From: Pigmentiphaga sp. H8
Lineage (GTDB): Bacteria; Pseudomonadota; Gammaproteobacteria; Burkholderiales; Burkholderiaceae_B
Length of the DNA stretch: 64,000 nt
Reading direction: 5' to 3'
Assembly (NCBI RefSeq): GCF_003854895.1
Contig: NZ_CP033966.1
Coordinates: forward strand, 3,224,001 to 3,288,000
Shown: positions 1 to 8,900 of the stretch, piece after piece
Layout: each line of letters starts with the position of its first letter
Numbering within the stretch: position 1 is the first letter of the stretch
Position numbers and translations under genes: made by a program
Notes under the pieces: model-generated
Database searches by the model: none
Seen by the model: the letters and a program-made list of their open reading frames with translations, nothing else
Told to the model about the DNA's origin: nothing

Positions 1-524
1 GAGATGGCGTGCGTGGTGGCGATCAACCCGCCCACGTCCACCTGGGCCGTGGGGCTGAACACGATGCCATTGGGGTTGGACAGGAATACCTGCCCGTTGG
101 CCTTGAGCGCCCCCTGGATCGAACTGACGTCGCTGCCCGTGACCCGGTTGACGGCCACCGAGCTCGCGTCCGGCTGCACGAAGCGGACCGTATTGCCGCT
201 GCCGATGGAGAAACTCGTCCAATCCATTCCCAGCCTGGCGCTGGACTGGGTGATGGTCATGTCCGGACCGCTCTGGTGGATGACGCCGGCGCCCGAGGTA
301 ACCTGCCCGCCCGTGGGCAAGGGCCCCCCCGCCCACGCCGGTGCGGCCCCTGCCAACAAGCCGCCTCCCAGGAATCCCGCCAGCAGGCCCGCCTCGGCCA
401 ACCGCCGCAGCCGCTGCCCGCCGCGCTTGCCGTGCGACCTCTCGATCTCCGATACCGCCACCCAGGCTCCCCGGGCCTCGCTCCATGCCAGGCGATACGT
501 ATGGTTCAGGCTTGCGCGTTTCAT
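1..524 (-). CDS. TpsA1: FHA/hemagglutinin-type TPS exoprotein, N-terminus only
   Basis: This is the N-terminal 174 residues of a secreted two-partner-secretion exoprotein; the rest lies beyond the window start. The protein opens with an extended signal peptide (ESPR type, with the NHTYRLAW core near residue 7), then a basic stretch and a hydrophobic segment ending near an AWA site at about residue 65. The TPS secretion domain follows, with the NPNGIVF motif and a VDVGGLIA segment typical of the FHA N-terminal domain. The ATG at 524 was chosen because a GAGAGA ribosome site sits just upstream. It starts 9 bp after the stop of TpsB1, so both are surely one operon and TpsB1 is its likely outer-membrane partner. 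The size and passenger type cannot be seen here. Confidence 0.9.
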   Translation of the reverse strand, partial: MKRASLNHTYRLAWSEARGAWVAVSEIERSHGKRGGQRLRRLAEAGLLAGFLGGGLLAGAAPAWAGGPLPTGGQVTSGAGVIHQSGPDMTITQSSARLGMDWTSFSIGSGNTVRFVQPDASSVAVNRVTGSDVSSIQGALKANGQVFLSNPNGIVFSPTAQVDVGGLIATTHAI

Positions 525-533
525 AGGTCTCTC

Positions 534-2210
534 TCAAAAGCGATAAGCCAGGCTGGCCCATGCCAGCGGCCGCGCGTCACGCGTGTCGGATCGCGGCTTG
601 CCTCCGTGCGTGCGCCAGGCCAGGCTCACGTCCACCGTCCACGCCTTCTGCATGATCGCCCGCAGGCCGAAGCCCATGCCCGACAGCGTCCGGGTGTTCT
701 CGCCCGGCGCCCAGGGATCCTGGTTGACTTTCACCCGGCCTATGTCGAAGAAACCGTAGGGCGTGACGTTGCCGATCGGGTAGCGCAGTTCGGTCTGCAG
801 CAGCCAGCCCGCATCGCCATAGCCTTCGCCGAGCGGATACGCCCGCACCCCGCCCTGCCCCCCCAGCCCGAAGCTTTCGGACGAATGCAGGTTCTTGTTC
901 GCCCACTGCGCCATGAAACGCGCGTACAGGTTGAGGTTCGCCGGCAATTGCTGCAAGCGCGCCACGTCCAGATTCAACTTGTGGAAGGAGCCATTGCTGC
1001 GCGCCGTTGCCTGATCCGCCGCCATCAAGGTCGACCCCAGGTGCAGCTTGCCCGGCGTCCAGCTCAGTTGCCCGTAGGTCAGCCCGCCCAGGCCGGCCAA
1101 CAGGGTGTCGCGCGCATCGAAGCGCAGGCTGAAAGGCACGCTGTCGCTGGAAGCCTTGGTACGGCTGTCGGCGGCCTCCATGTTGTCCCTGAGTGTCTTG
1201 TGCTGATAGAGCAGCCCGGCCGTGACCCCGCCCCAGGCCGCCCGCCACAGCGGATACGACAGCCCCACCGAGGCGATATCGGCCCTGCCGCTGGCATTGA
1301 GCGGCGAAAATTCCTTGCCCAGTTCGTAGCGGGTGTGGGCGAAACGCGCCTCCGCGCGCAGGCCGCTGGTGCCCAGCGGGGCCTCGTAGCCGAGGGCGCC
1401 CAGCCACATGGTTTCGGTGGTGAGCAACGCGTCGAGGGTGGCACGGTCGCCGAAGGTGAACAGGCTGTTGCCCCACAGGCCCAGAGCGGCTCGCCCGGCG
1501 CCGGTGTAGCGGTTGCCGTAGTTGTCCACGCTGGCCTGGCCGCCCCATTTCCGGGCCATGGCCACGCCGACGTCGAGATCGCCTTCGCCCACGGCCGAGC
1601 CGGGCCCCATGACGGGGTCGACCGCTACACCGGGCAGGTCGGACAGCAGGTAGATGCTGCGTTCGAGCTCGCGGCCGCCGATGACCTGGCCGGGCCGCAG
1701 GGCCGACAGCCACGGCTGGGCCTGGCCGGCCAATTCTCCCGACGCCGTGACCCGGCCATAACGCCCTTCGAGCACCTGGATGCGCAAGGCGCCGCCGTCC
1801 AGCGCCTGGGCCGGAACGAGGGCGCGGGCAAACGGGTAGCCGGCGCGTCGGTAATGATCGGTGATGCGGTCCGCCAGGGCCTTCAGGCCGGCAAGATCGT
1901 AGCGGCGGCCCGTGGCATCGGCCACCAGCGCCTGGAGCTGCGCGGACGGGATCGAGGTGTTGCCGTCGATGGTGATGGAAGTAACGGCAACCTGGGGCCC
2001 GCCCGGAGCGACGGACTCGACCATGGGAGCATCGAGCTTGAATGCGGGAGGCGTGATCGGCTGCGGCAAGCGCGGGCGCAACTCTTGCAAAGTCCGGCCC
2101 GCGTCGGGCGCCTGCTGGGCGCGGACGGCGCTGGCGGGCATGGCGGCAGCAAGGGAGACCGCCAGCGGCAGCGCGGCGGCGATGATGAGATGGCGAGGGC
2201 TGGTGTGCAT
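534..2210 (-). CDS. TpsB1: FhaC/ShlB-type outer-membrane TPS transporter
   Basis: An outer-membrane POTRA/beta-barrel pore that should export TpsA1, encoded immediately downstream. From the ATG at 2210 the protein has 558 residues. This start places a normal signal peptide (hydrophobic core followed by ASAVRAQQ) at the front; the open frame continues to 2333 but adds no plausible signal. A POTRA domain spans about residues 70-155 (VAVTSITIDGNTSI to VLEGRYG). A 16-strand-type barrel follows, with the L6-loop motif VRAYPLGEG near residue 455 and a terminal YRF, the usual outer-membrane C-terminal aromatic signature. It is clearly homologous to, but well diverged from, TpsB2 at 10-11.7 kb. The substrate assignment is inferred from gene order. 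Confidence 0.92.
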   Translation of the reverse strand: MHTSPRHLIIAAALPLAVSLAAAMPASAVRAQQAPDAGRTLQELRPRLPQPITPPAFKLDAPMVESVAPGGPQVAVTSITIDGNTSIPSAQLQALVADATGRRYDLAGLKALADRITDHYRRAGYPFARALVPAQALDGGALRIQVLEGRYGRVTASGELAGQAQPWLSALRPGQVIGGRELERSIYLLSDLPGVAVDPVMGPGSAVGEGDLDVGVAMARKWGGQASVDNYGNRYTGAGRAALGLWGNSLFTFGDRATLDALLTTETMWLGALGYEAPLGTSGLRAEARFAHTRYELGKEFSPLNASGRADIASVGLSYPLWRAAWGGVTAGLLYQHKTLRDNMEAADSRTKASSDSVPFSLRFDARDTLLAGLGGLTYGQLSWTPGKLHLGSTLMAADQATARSNGSFHKLNLDVARLQQLPANLNLYARFMAQWANKNLHSSESFGLGGQGGVRAYPLGEGYGDAGWLLQTELRYPIGNVTPYGFFDIGRVKVNQDPWAPGENTRTLSGMGFGLRAIMQKAWTVDVSLAWRTHGGKPRSDTRDARPLAWASLAYRF

Positions 2211-2379
2211 TGCTTCCGGGAAACTCCGTGAGGTCCACGCATGACCACCGCCGGGCTCGGAAACAACGGATATGCTGTCCCAGGGGGTTATAGCCATCGG
2301 ATGATGGTAACCCTTATTTGCAGAGTATCTCAAACCTCTTCAAACCGGCATGGACGGATTTCGCCGGGTACCTGGAATG

Positions 2380-2405
2380 AAAAAAGGAGCCGAAGCTCCT
2401 TTTTT
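2380..2405 (-). terminator. Strong bidirectional hairpin terminator after tRNA-Gly 1
   Basis: Perfect 11-bp arms (AAAAAAGGAGC / GCTCCTTTTTT) with a CGAA loop form an intrinsic terminator in both directions. On the minus strand it ends the tRNA-Gly transcript before the TpsB1-TpsA1 operon, so that operon needs its own promoter in roughly 2211-2379. Confidence 0.85.
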
Positions 2406-2447
2406 CAAGGACCGACGGACTTCGGCAGAAGCCTGTCGATCATAATT

Positions 2448-2523
2448 TGGAGCGGGAAACGAGTCTCGAACTCGCGACCTCAACCTTGGCAAGGTTGCGC
2501 TCTACCAACTGAGCTATTCCCGC
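2448..2523 (-). tRNA. tRNA-Gly (GCC), copy 1
   Basis: The reverse strand folds as a 76-nt tRNA with acceptor GCGGGAA pairing with TTCCCGC, a D-loop AGTTGGTAGA, anticodon GCC in the loop of CAACCTTGCCAAGGTTG, a T-arm GAGTTCGAGACTC and an encoded CCA. It is identical base for base to the copy at 14659-14734. Confidence 0.97.
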
Positions 2524-2606
2524 GTCGCTTCGACTGCTACGTGTTTTTGCAGCGAAGAAAGTAATTATTGCATGATTTTTTGAAGAATGTCAACTCCCCA
2601 AAGGGT

Positions 2607-3476
2607 TTAGTTGCTTCCCCATAAACGAATATAGCCAGGCGCCAGACTCAGGAACGGCTTGTTGTTCGCGAGCGCCCTGCGTTCGTCTTCCTCCCCCAGG
2701 GTGTCTTGCGCCGACTTCCAGACCCCGCCTGCGGCGGGCGCCAACCCATCGTGCGCAGTGACGGCCAGATTACCATCGACATAAGTGATGTCGTAGTTGC
2801 TCAGGCCGACGCCGGTGGCATCGCGGGCGACGATGTCGTAATTGCCCACGAGGGCCGTGGCGGCGCTGCCCTTGCTGGTCAGCGTCACACCACTGACGCT
2901 ATCGCCATTGACCAAGCCGCTGGTCGTGTAGCCATTCAGGCTACTCGTCTGTCCATAGGTCTTCGAGGCGTCGTTCGCCGTGACCGTCAGTCCAGCCTTA
3001 TCGACCGTCAGCGTCCCATCGACATAGGTAATGTCGTAGTTGCCCAGCCCCGTGCCGTGGGCGTTGCTCGCCAGGATCGCGTAGTTGCCGACATTGGCCG
3101 TCGCTCCGCTCCCGTTGCTGGCCAAGGTCACGCCGCTGACGCTGTCCCCATTGACCAGACCGTTGGCCGTGTAGCCATTCAAACCACTCGCCTGCCCGTA
3201 GATCTTGCCGGCATCGTTGGCGGTGACAATCAACCCCGCCTTGTCGACCGTCAGCGTGCCGTCGACGTAGGTGATGTCGTAGTTGCCGAGTCCCGTGCCG
3301 TCGGCGTTGCTCGCCACGATCGTGTAGTCACCCACGTTGGCTGTCGCGACGCTGCCGCTGCTGGCCAACGCCACGCCACTGACGCTGTCGCCATTGACCA
3401 GACCACTGGCCCTGTATCCACCCAAGCCACTCGTCTGTCCATAGATCTTCGATGCATCATTGGCAGTGACCGTCAA
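2607..3476 (-). pseudogene. TpsA2 3' segment, out of frame with the main ORF
   Basis: This open stretch continues the same 81-residue repeats as the main TpsA2 frame (last repeats plus a short tail ending in GYIRLWGSN) but lies in a third reading frame. Between it and the main ORF a fragment at 3457-3705 lies in the second frame. Two single-base insertions explain all three frames: an extra C in the run at 3671-3673 and an extra T in the run at 3483-3486, compared with neighbouring repeats. Removing both bases gives one uninterrupted gene of 2460 codons plus stop from 9991 to 2607. It is therefore a piece of TpsA2, not an independent gene. Confidence 0.85.
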
Positions 3477-5914
3477 CGCGGCTTTTGTCGACCGTCAGCG
3501 TGCCGTCGACGTAGGTGATGTCGTAGTTGCCGAGTCCCGTGCCGTCGGCGTTGCTCGCCACGATCGTGTAGTCACCCACGCTGGCTGTCGCGACGCTGCC
3601 GCTGCTGGCCAACGCCACGCCATTGACGCTGTCGCCATTGACCAGACCACTGGCCCTGTATCCACCCAAGCCCACTCGTCTGTCCATAGATCTTCGATGC
3701 ATCATTGGCAGTGACCGTCAACGCGGCTTTGTCGACCGTCAGCGTGCCGTCGACGTAGGTGATGTCGTAGTTGCTCAGACCCACGCCAGCGGCGTCGCTC
3801 GCCACGATCGCGTAGGTGCCCACATTGGCCGTGGCGGCGATGCCGTTGCTGGCTAACGCCACGCCGCTGACACTGTCACCATTGACCAGTCCATTCGCCG
3901 TATAAGCATTCAAGCCGCTCGTCTGCCCATAGGTCTTCGATGTGTCGGTCGCCGTGATGATCAGACCCGCTTTGTCGACGGCCAGCATCCCATCGACATA
4001 GGTAATGTCGTAGTTGCTCAAACCTTTGCCATTCGCCTCGCTCGCGACGATCGCATAGTTGCCGACATTGGCTGTCGCGGCGCTGCCGTTGCTGGCTAGC
4101 GCGACGCCACTGACACTATCTCCATTGACCAGACCGCTGGCCATGTAGCCATTCAGGATGCTTGTTTGCCCGTAGGTCTTCGAAGCATCATTGGCTGTGA
4201 CAGTCAACGCGGCTTTGTCGACCGCCAGCGTGCCGTCGACGTAGGTGATGTCGTAGTTGCCGAGCCCGGTACCGTCGGCCCCCCTTGCAATGATGGCGTA
4301 GTCGCCCACGTTGGCCGTGGCGACACTACCGCTGCTGGCCAACGCCACGCCACTGACGCTATCGCCATTGACCAGACCGCTGGTCGTGTAGCCATTCAAG
4401 CCGCTCGTCTGTCCGTAGATCTTCGACGCATCGTTCGCCGTGACCGTCAGTCCGGCCTTATCGACCGTCAGCGCGCCATCCACATAGGTGATGTCGTAGT
4501 TGCTCAGACCCACGCCAGCGGCGTCGCTCGCCATGATCGCGTAGGTGCCCACATTAGCCGTGGCGGCGCTGCCATTGCTGGTCAAGGCCACGCCGCTGAG
4601 GCTGTCGCCATTGACCAATCCATTTGCCGTATAAGCATTCAAGCCGCTCGTTTGGCCGTAGGTCTTCGATGCATCGTTCGCCGTGATGGTCAGACCCGCC
4701 TTGTCTACGGTTAGCATCCCATCAACATAGGTGATGTCGTAGTTGCTCAGCCCCGCGCCATTCGCGTCGCCCGCTACGATCGCATAGTTGCCGACGGTGG
4801 CCGTCGCGGCACTGCCGCTGCTGGCCAACGCCACGCTGCTGACGCTGTCGCCATTGACCAGCCCACTGGCCGTGTAGCCGTTCAAGCCGCTCGTCTGCCC
4901 ATAGGTCTTCGATGCATCGTTCGCCGTGACGGTCAATCCGGCCTTATTGACCGCCAGCGCCCCATCGACATAGGTGATGTCGTAGTTGCTCAGACCCACG
5001 CCAGCGGCGTCGCTCGCCACGATCGCGTAAGTGCCCACGTTGGCCGTGGCGGCGCTACCGCTGCTGGTCAACGCCACACCACTGACGCTGTCGCCATTGA
5101 CCAGACCGCGGGTCGTGTAGCCATTCAGACCGCTCGTCTGCCCGTAGGTCTTCGACACATCATTGGCGGTGACCGTCAACGCGGCTTTGTCGACCGTCAG
5201 CGTGCCGTCGACGTAGGTGATGTCGTAGTTGCCGAGTCCCGTGCCAGCGGCGTTGCTCGCCACGATCGCGTAGTCACCCACGTTGGCTGTCGCGGCACTG
5301 CCGCTGCTGGCCAACGCCACGCCGCTGACGCTGTCGCCATTGACCAAACCGTTGGCCATGTAGCCATTCAAACCACTCGCCTGCCCGTAGATCTTGCCGG
5401 CATCGTTGGCGGTGACAATCAACCCCGCCTTGTCGACCGTCAACGTGCCGTCGACGTAGGTGATGTCGTAATTGCTCAGCCCCGCGCCATTCGCGTCGCC
5501 CGCCACGATCGCGTAGTTGCCGACGTTGGCCGTCGCGGCACTGCCGCTGCTGGCCAGGGCGACGCTACTGACGTTGTCCCCATTGACCAGCCCACTGGCC
5601 GTGTAGCCGTTCAAGCCGCTCGTCTGCCCATAGGTCTTCGATGCATCGTTCGCCGTGACGGTCAATCCGGCCTTATTGACCGCCAGCGCCCCATCGACAT
5701 AGGTGATGTCGTAGTTGCTCAGACCCACGCCAGCGGCGTCGCTCGCCACGATCGCGTAAGTGCCCACGTTGGCCGTGGCGGCGCTACCGCTGCTGGCCAA
5801 CGCCACGCCGCTGACGCTGTCGCCATTGACCAGACCACGGGTCGTGTAGCCATTCAGGCCGCTCGTCTGCCCATAGGTCTTCGACGCATCGTTCGCCGTG
5901 ACGGTCAACCCCGC
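2754..5914 (-). repeat. 13 tandem 243-bp (81-residue) MBG-type repeats in TpsA2
   Basis: Thirteen head-to-tail units each encode an MBG-like domain with the signature SKTYGQTSGLNGYT...GLVNGDSVSGVAL...LSNYDITYVDG. Unit types recur in blocks of three. For example, the sequence beginning at 5651 is repeated exactly 729 bp away at 4922, and units 10 and 11 are a near-identical adjacent duplication. Such arrays form a stalk in secreted or surface proteins and change length by recombination. Confidence 0.9.
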
Positions 5915-8900
5915 CTTGCCGATATCGGCCGTGGCCGTAGCCTGATCGGTGATGACGTAGTTCCGCAGATCCTCGCCCGAGTAGGTATTGCTCAGCACGA
6001 CCGTCTTGCCTGCACCTGCATTCTTGTCGCCGAAGATGCCGGTGGAGGCGTCGAGGGTCACCTGGTCGCCGCCGACCAGGCCCGCCAAGGTCGCGCCCGT
6101 CGCATCGACCGTGGCGCGGGTGGTGCCGTCGTAGGTCTTGTTTCCGGCCGTGATGCCGCTGACGACGATCGAGGCCTTGTCTATGGTCAGCGTGGCCGCC
6201 GTGCTCGTGTCGTAGCTGATGTCGTAGCCTTGCTGGTTCGAGTACAGCCCGCCCAGCAGGAGCGTATCGTCCACCGTGCTGTAGGTGCCGGCGTCCTTGC
6301 CATGGGTGACGTAGGCCAGGCTGCCTTCCACCTGGGCTCCCGCGACGCTGGCGGTATGGCCCGTGCCCTGGCTGGCCGCGCTGCCGTCGTAGGTCTGGCT
6401 GGCCAAGGTGCCGGTGCTGTCGGCCGTCACCGTCAGGCTTCGCAGGAAATCGCGCAGCAGCGGCGTGGTGTGGCCGTCGTAGATGCGCCAGGTGGCACCC
6501 GTTCCCCCCTGGTCGTCGATGGCCGCGCCCCAGGACGCGAAGGTGTCGGCCTGACGCAGCTCCGCCAGCGTCCTGGCCGTACCCGTACCGTTGCCCCGCC
6601 AGTCGCCGTCCATGACACCGCCGTTGTTGATGGCCGCGCCGGCCGCGTCGGTAATGGCGTAGTAGGAGTGGGTGATGGAGCCCAGGGAATCCGGAACGCC
6701 TACCAATCCGCCCGCGAACATGTTGGCCGTTACCTTGCCCGTGGCATAGGTATTGCTGATGGTGCTCATGATGCTGTCGCCGACCAGCCCCCCCACATAC
6801 CTTTCGCCCGTGACGTTGCCCGTCGCATAGGCATTGCGGATGGTGCCGGCACCATTGACTCCCACCAGCCCGCCGACCTGGTCCTGGCCCGCCACATCGC
6901 CCGTGGCATAGGAGGTCCGGATCGTGCCGATGTTGTCGCCCACCAGTCCGCCGATATTGCCGCTGCCGCTCACCTGCACCGAGGCATGGGCGGTGTCGAT
7001 CTTGCCGCCCGTACTGTTGTAGCCCACCAACCCACCGACCGAGGTTCTGCCCGCCACGGTTCCCGTGGCATGGGCTAGGCTGATGCTGCCGTAGTTCTCG
7101 CCCGCCAGGGCTCCCGTGCTGTCGAAACCCGTCACCTGGGCATCGACCAGGCCTACGTCGCGCACACTGGCGCCGCTGGCGATCACGCCGAACAGGCCCA
7201 CATAGGCCTCACCGCCACGGTTGATGGCCAGCCCCGCGATGGTGTGGCCATTGCCGTCGAAATTCCCCGTGAACTGCGTGTCGCGATCACCCAGGGGGTC
7301 CCAGCCCAGGCCACCGTTGGCCGTACTGCCGGCCAGCAGGTTGTATCCGGTGCTGTCCTGCCCCAGGTCGTTGTTCAAGCTGAAGCTGTAGCCGCCACCC
7401 AGCACATGGCCGACATCGGCCAGTTGCTGCCAGCTCGTAATGCCATAGGCGTCGGCGGCCGTGCCCCAGCCGCCGGCGAACAACGTGCGGCTCGTCACGT
7501 CCTCGGCGCGGGTAACGCCTATCAGCGTGGGCAGGCGCATCTCGTAGCCTTCCACCGTGTCGCCGCCCGCCACTTGCCAGGTAGTGCCGGCGTTCCAGCC
7601 GCCGTAGGTGGAGGCATCCATCAATTCGGCATGGGTCTTGCCCTCGCCCTGGCCGTTGCCACTCCAGCCATTGCCGCTGTCGCCACCGTTGTTGATGGCG
7701 GCACCGGCTGCGTCAGTCGTGGCGTAGTAGGACCGGGAGACGGAACTCATGAACTCCGGACGCCCAACCAACCCACCGACTCCCCCGCTTCCCGCGACCG
7801 TTCCCGCTGCATAGCTGTTGCTGATGGCGCCGCGGTTCTCTCCCGCCAGACCGCCTACGACATGATTGCCCGTGACATTGCCTGTGGCATAGGCATCGCT
7901 GATGCCGCCCGCCCCCCCGTTGCTGCCCACCAGTCCGCCCGTCCTGTCCCCGCTGCCGTCCACATCGCCCGTCGCATAGGAGGTCCTGATGGTGCCCAGG
8001 TTGTCGCCCACCAGCCCACCGGCATTGCCTCCATTGCCGTTCACCTGCACCGAGGCATAGGAGGTGTCGATATGGCCCACGCCGTTGTAGCCGACCAGTC
8101 CACCGACCGAGGTCCTGCCTGTCACGGCTCCCGTGGCATGGGCCCGGCCGATGCTGCCGTAGTTCTCGCCCGCCAGGGCTCCCGTGCTGTCGGAGCCCGT
8201 GACCCGGGCGTCCGCCAGGCCCACGTTGCGCACACTGGCACCGCTGGCGATGACGCCGAACAAGCCCACGTAACTCTCGCTGCCGCGGTTGACCGTCAGC
8301 CCCGTGATCGTATGGCCGTTGCCATCGAAACTCCCGGTGAACCGCGTGTCGCGGTCACCCAAGGGATCCCAGCCCTTGCCGTCATTCCAGGTGGCGGTAC
8401 CGCTCGCATCGACGTTGCCCGCCAGCGTGTAGTGGGAAGACAGCAGCGTGCCTATCCCCTGCAATCCATACGCATCGGCGATCCGGTAGGCGTTCGCGGT
8501 GCCACCGTCGCCGCCCGTGGCGCGCACGAAGCTGCCGCCTTCGAGGCGAAAGTCGTTGGCCGAGAAATCCGCCAGGGCACCGACCTGCCTCCAGTTGCCG
8601 GCCTGCAGCGTGAAAGTGTCCACCTGGACCGCGGCGCTGGCGCCGATGTCGTTGCCGGCACGCAGCGTAAGGCCGCCGTGGGTGGCGGTGATGGCGGCAT
8701 TGATGTGGATGTCGTTGTCGGCCACCAGGCTTAGCGTGCTGGTGCTGTCGTAGCCGACGGCGGCGTTGACGTGGATGTCGCCCGCGTCGCTGCCGGCGCT
8801 GGCGGTCTGCAGCGTGACGTTGCTGCCGGCCAGCGCCTGGGCCAGCGTGTCGGCCCCGATGCCGCTGCCGGTCTGGGCCGCGCTGCCCGCGCTGATCGTG

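Noticed and set aside
9..2231. A 740-codon plus-strand frame opposite TpsB1 and TpsA1
   Set aside because: It has no family motifs, its composition (Gln/Arg/Ala/His-rich) is the mirror of a GC-rich gene, and the minus strand has clear TPS genes with signals.
2754..5914. Repeat array as a CRISPR locus
   Set aside because: The unit is 243 bp, fully coding and without unique spacers; no cas genes are present.
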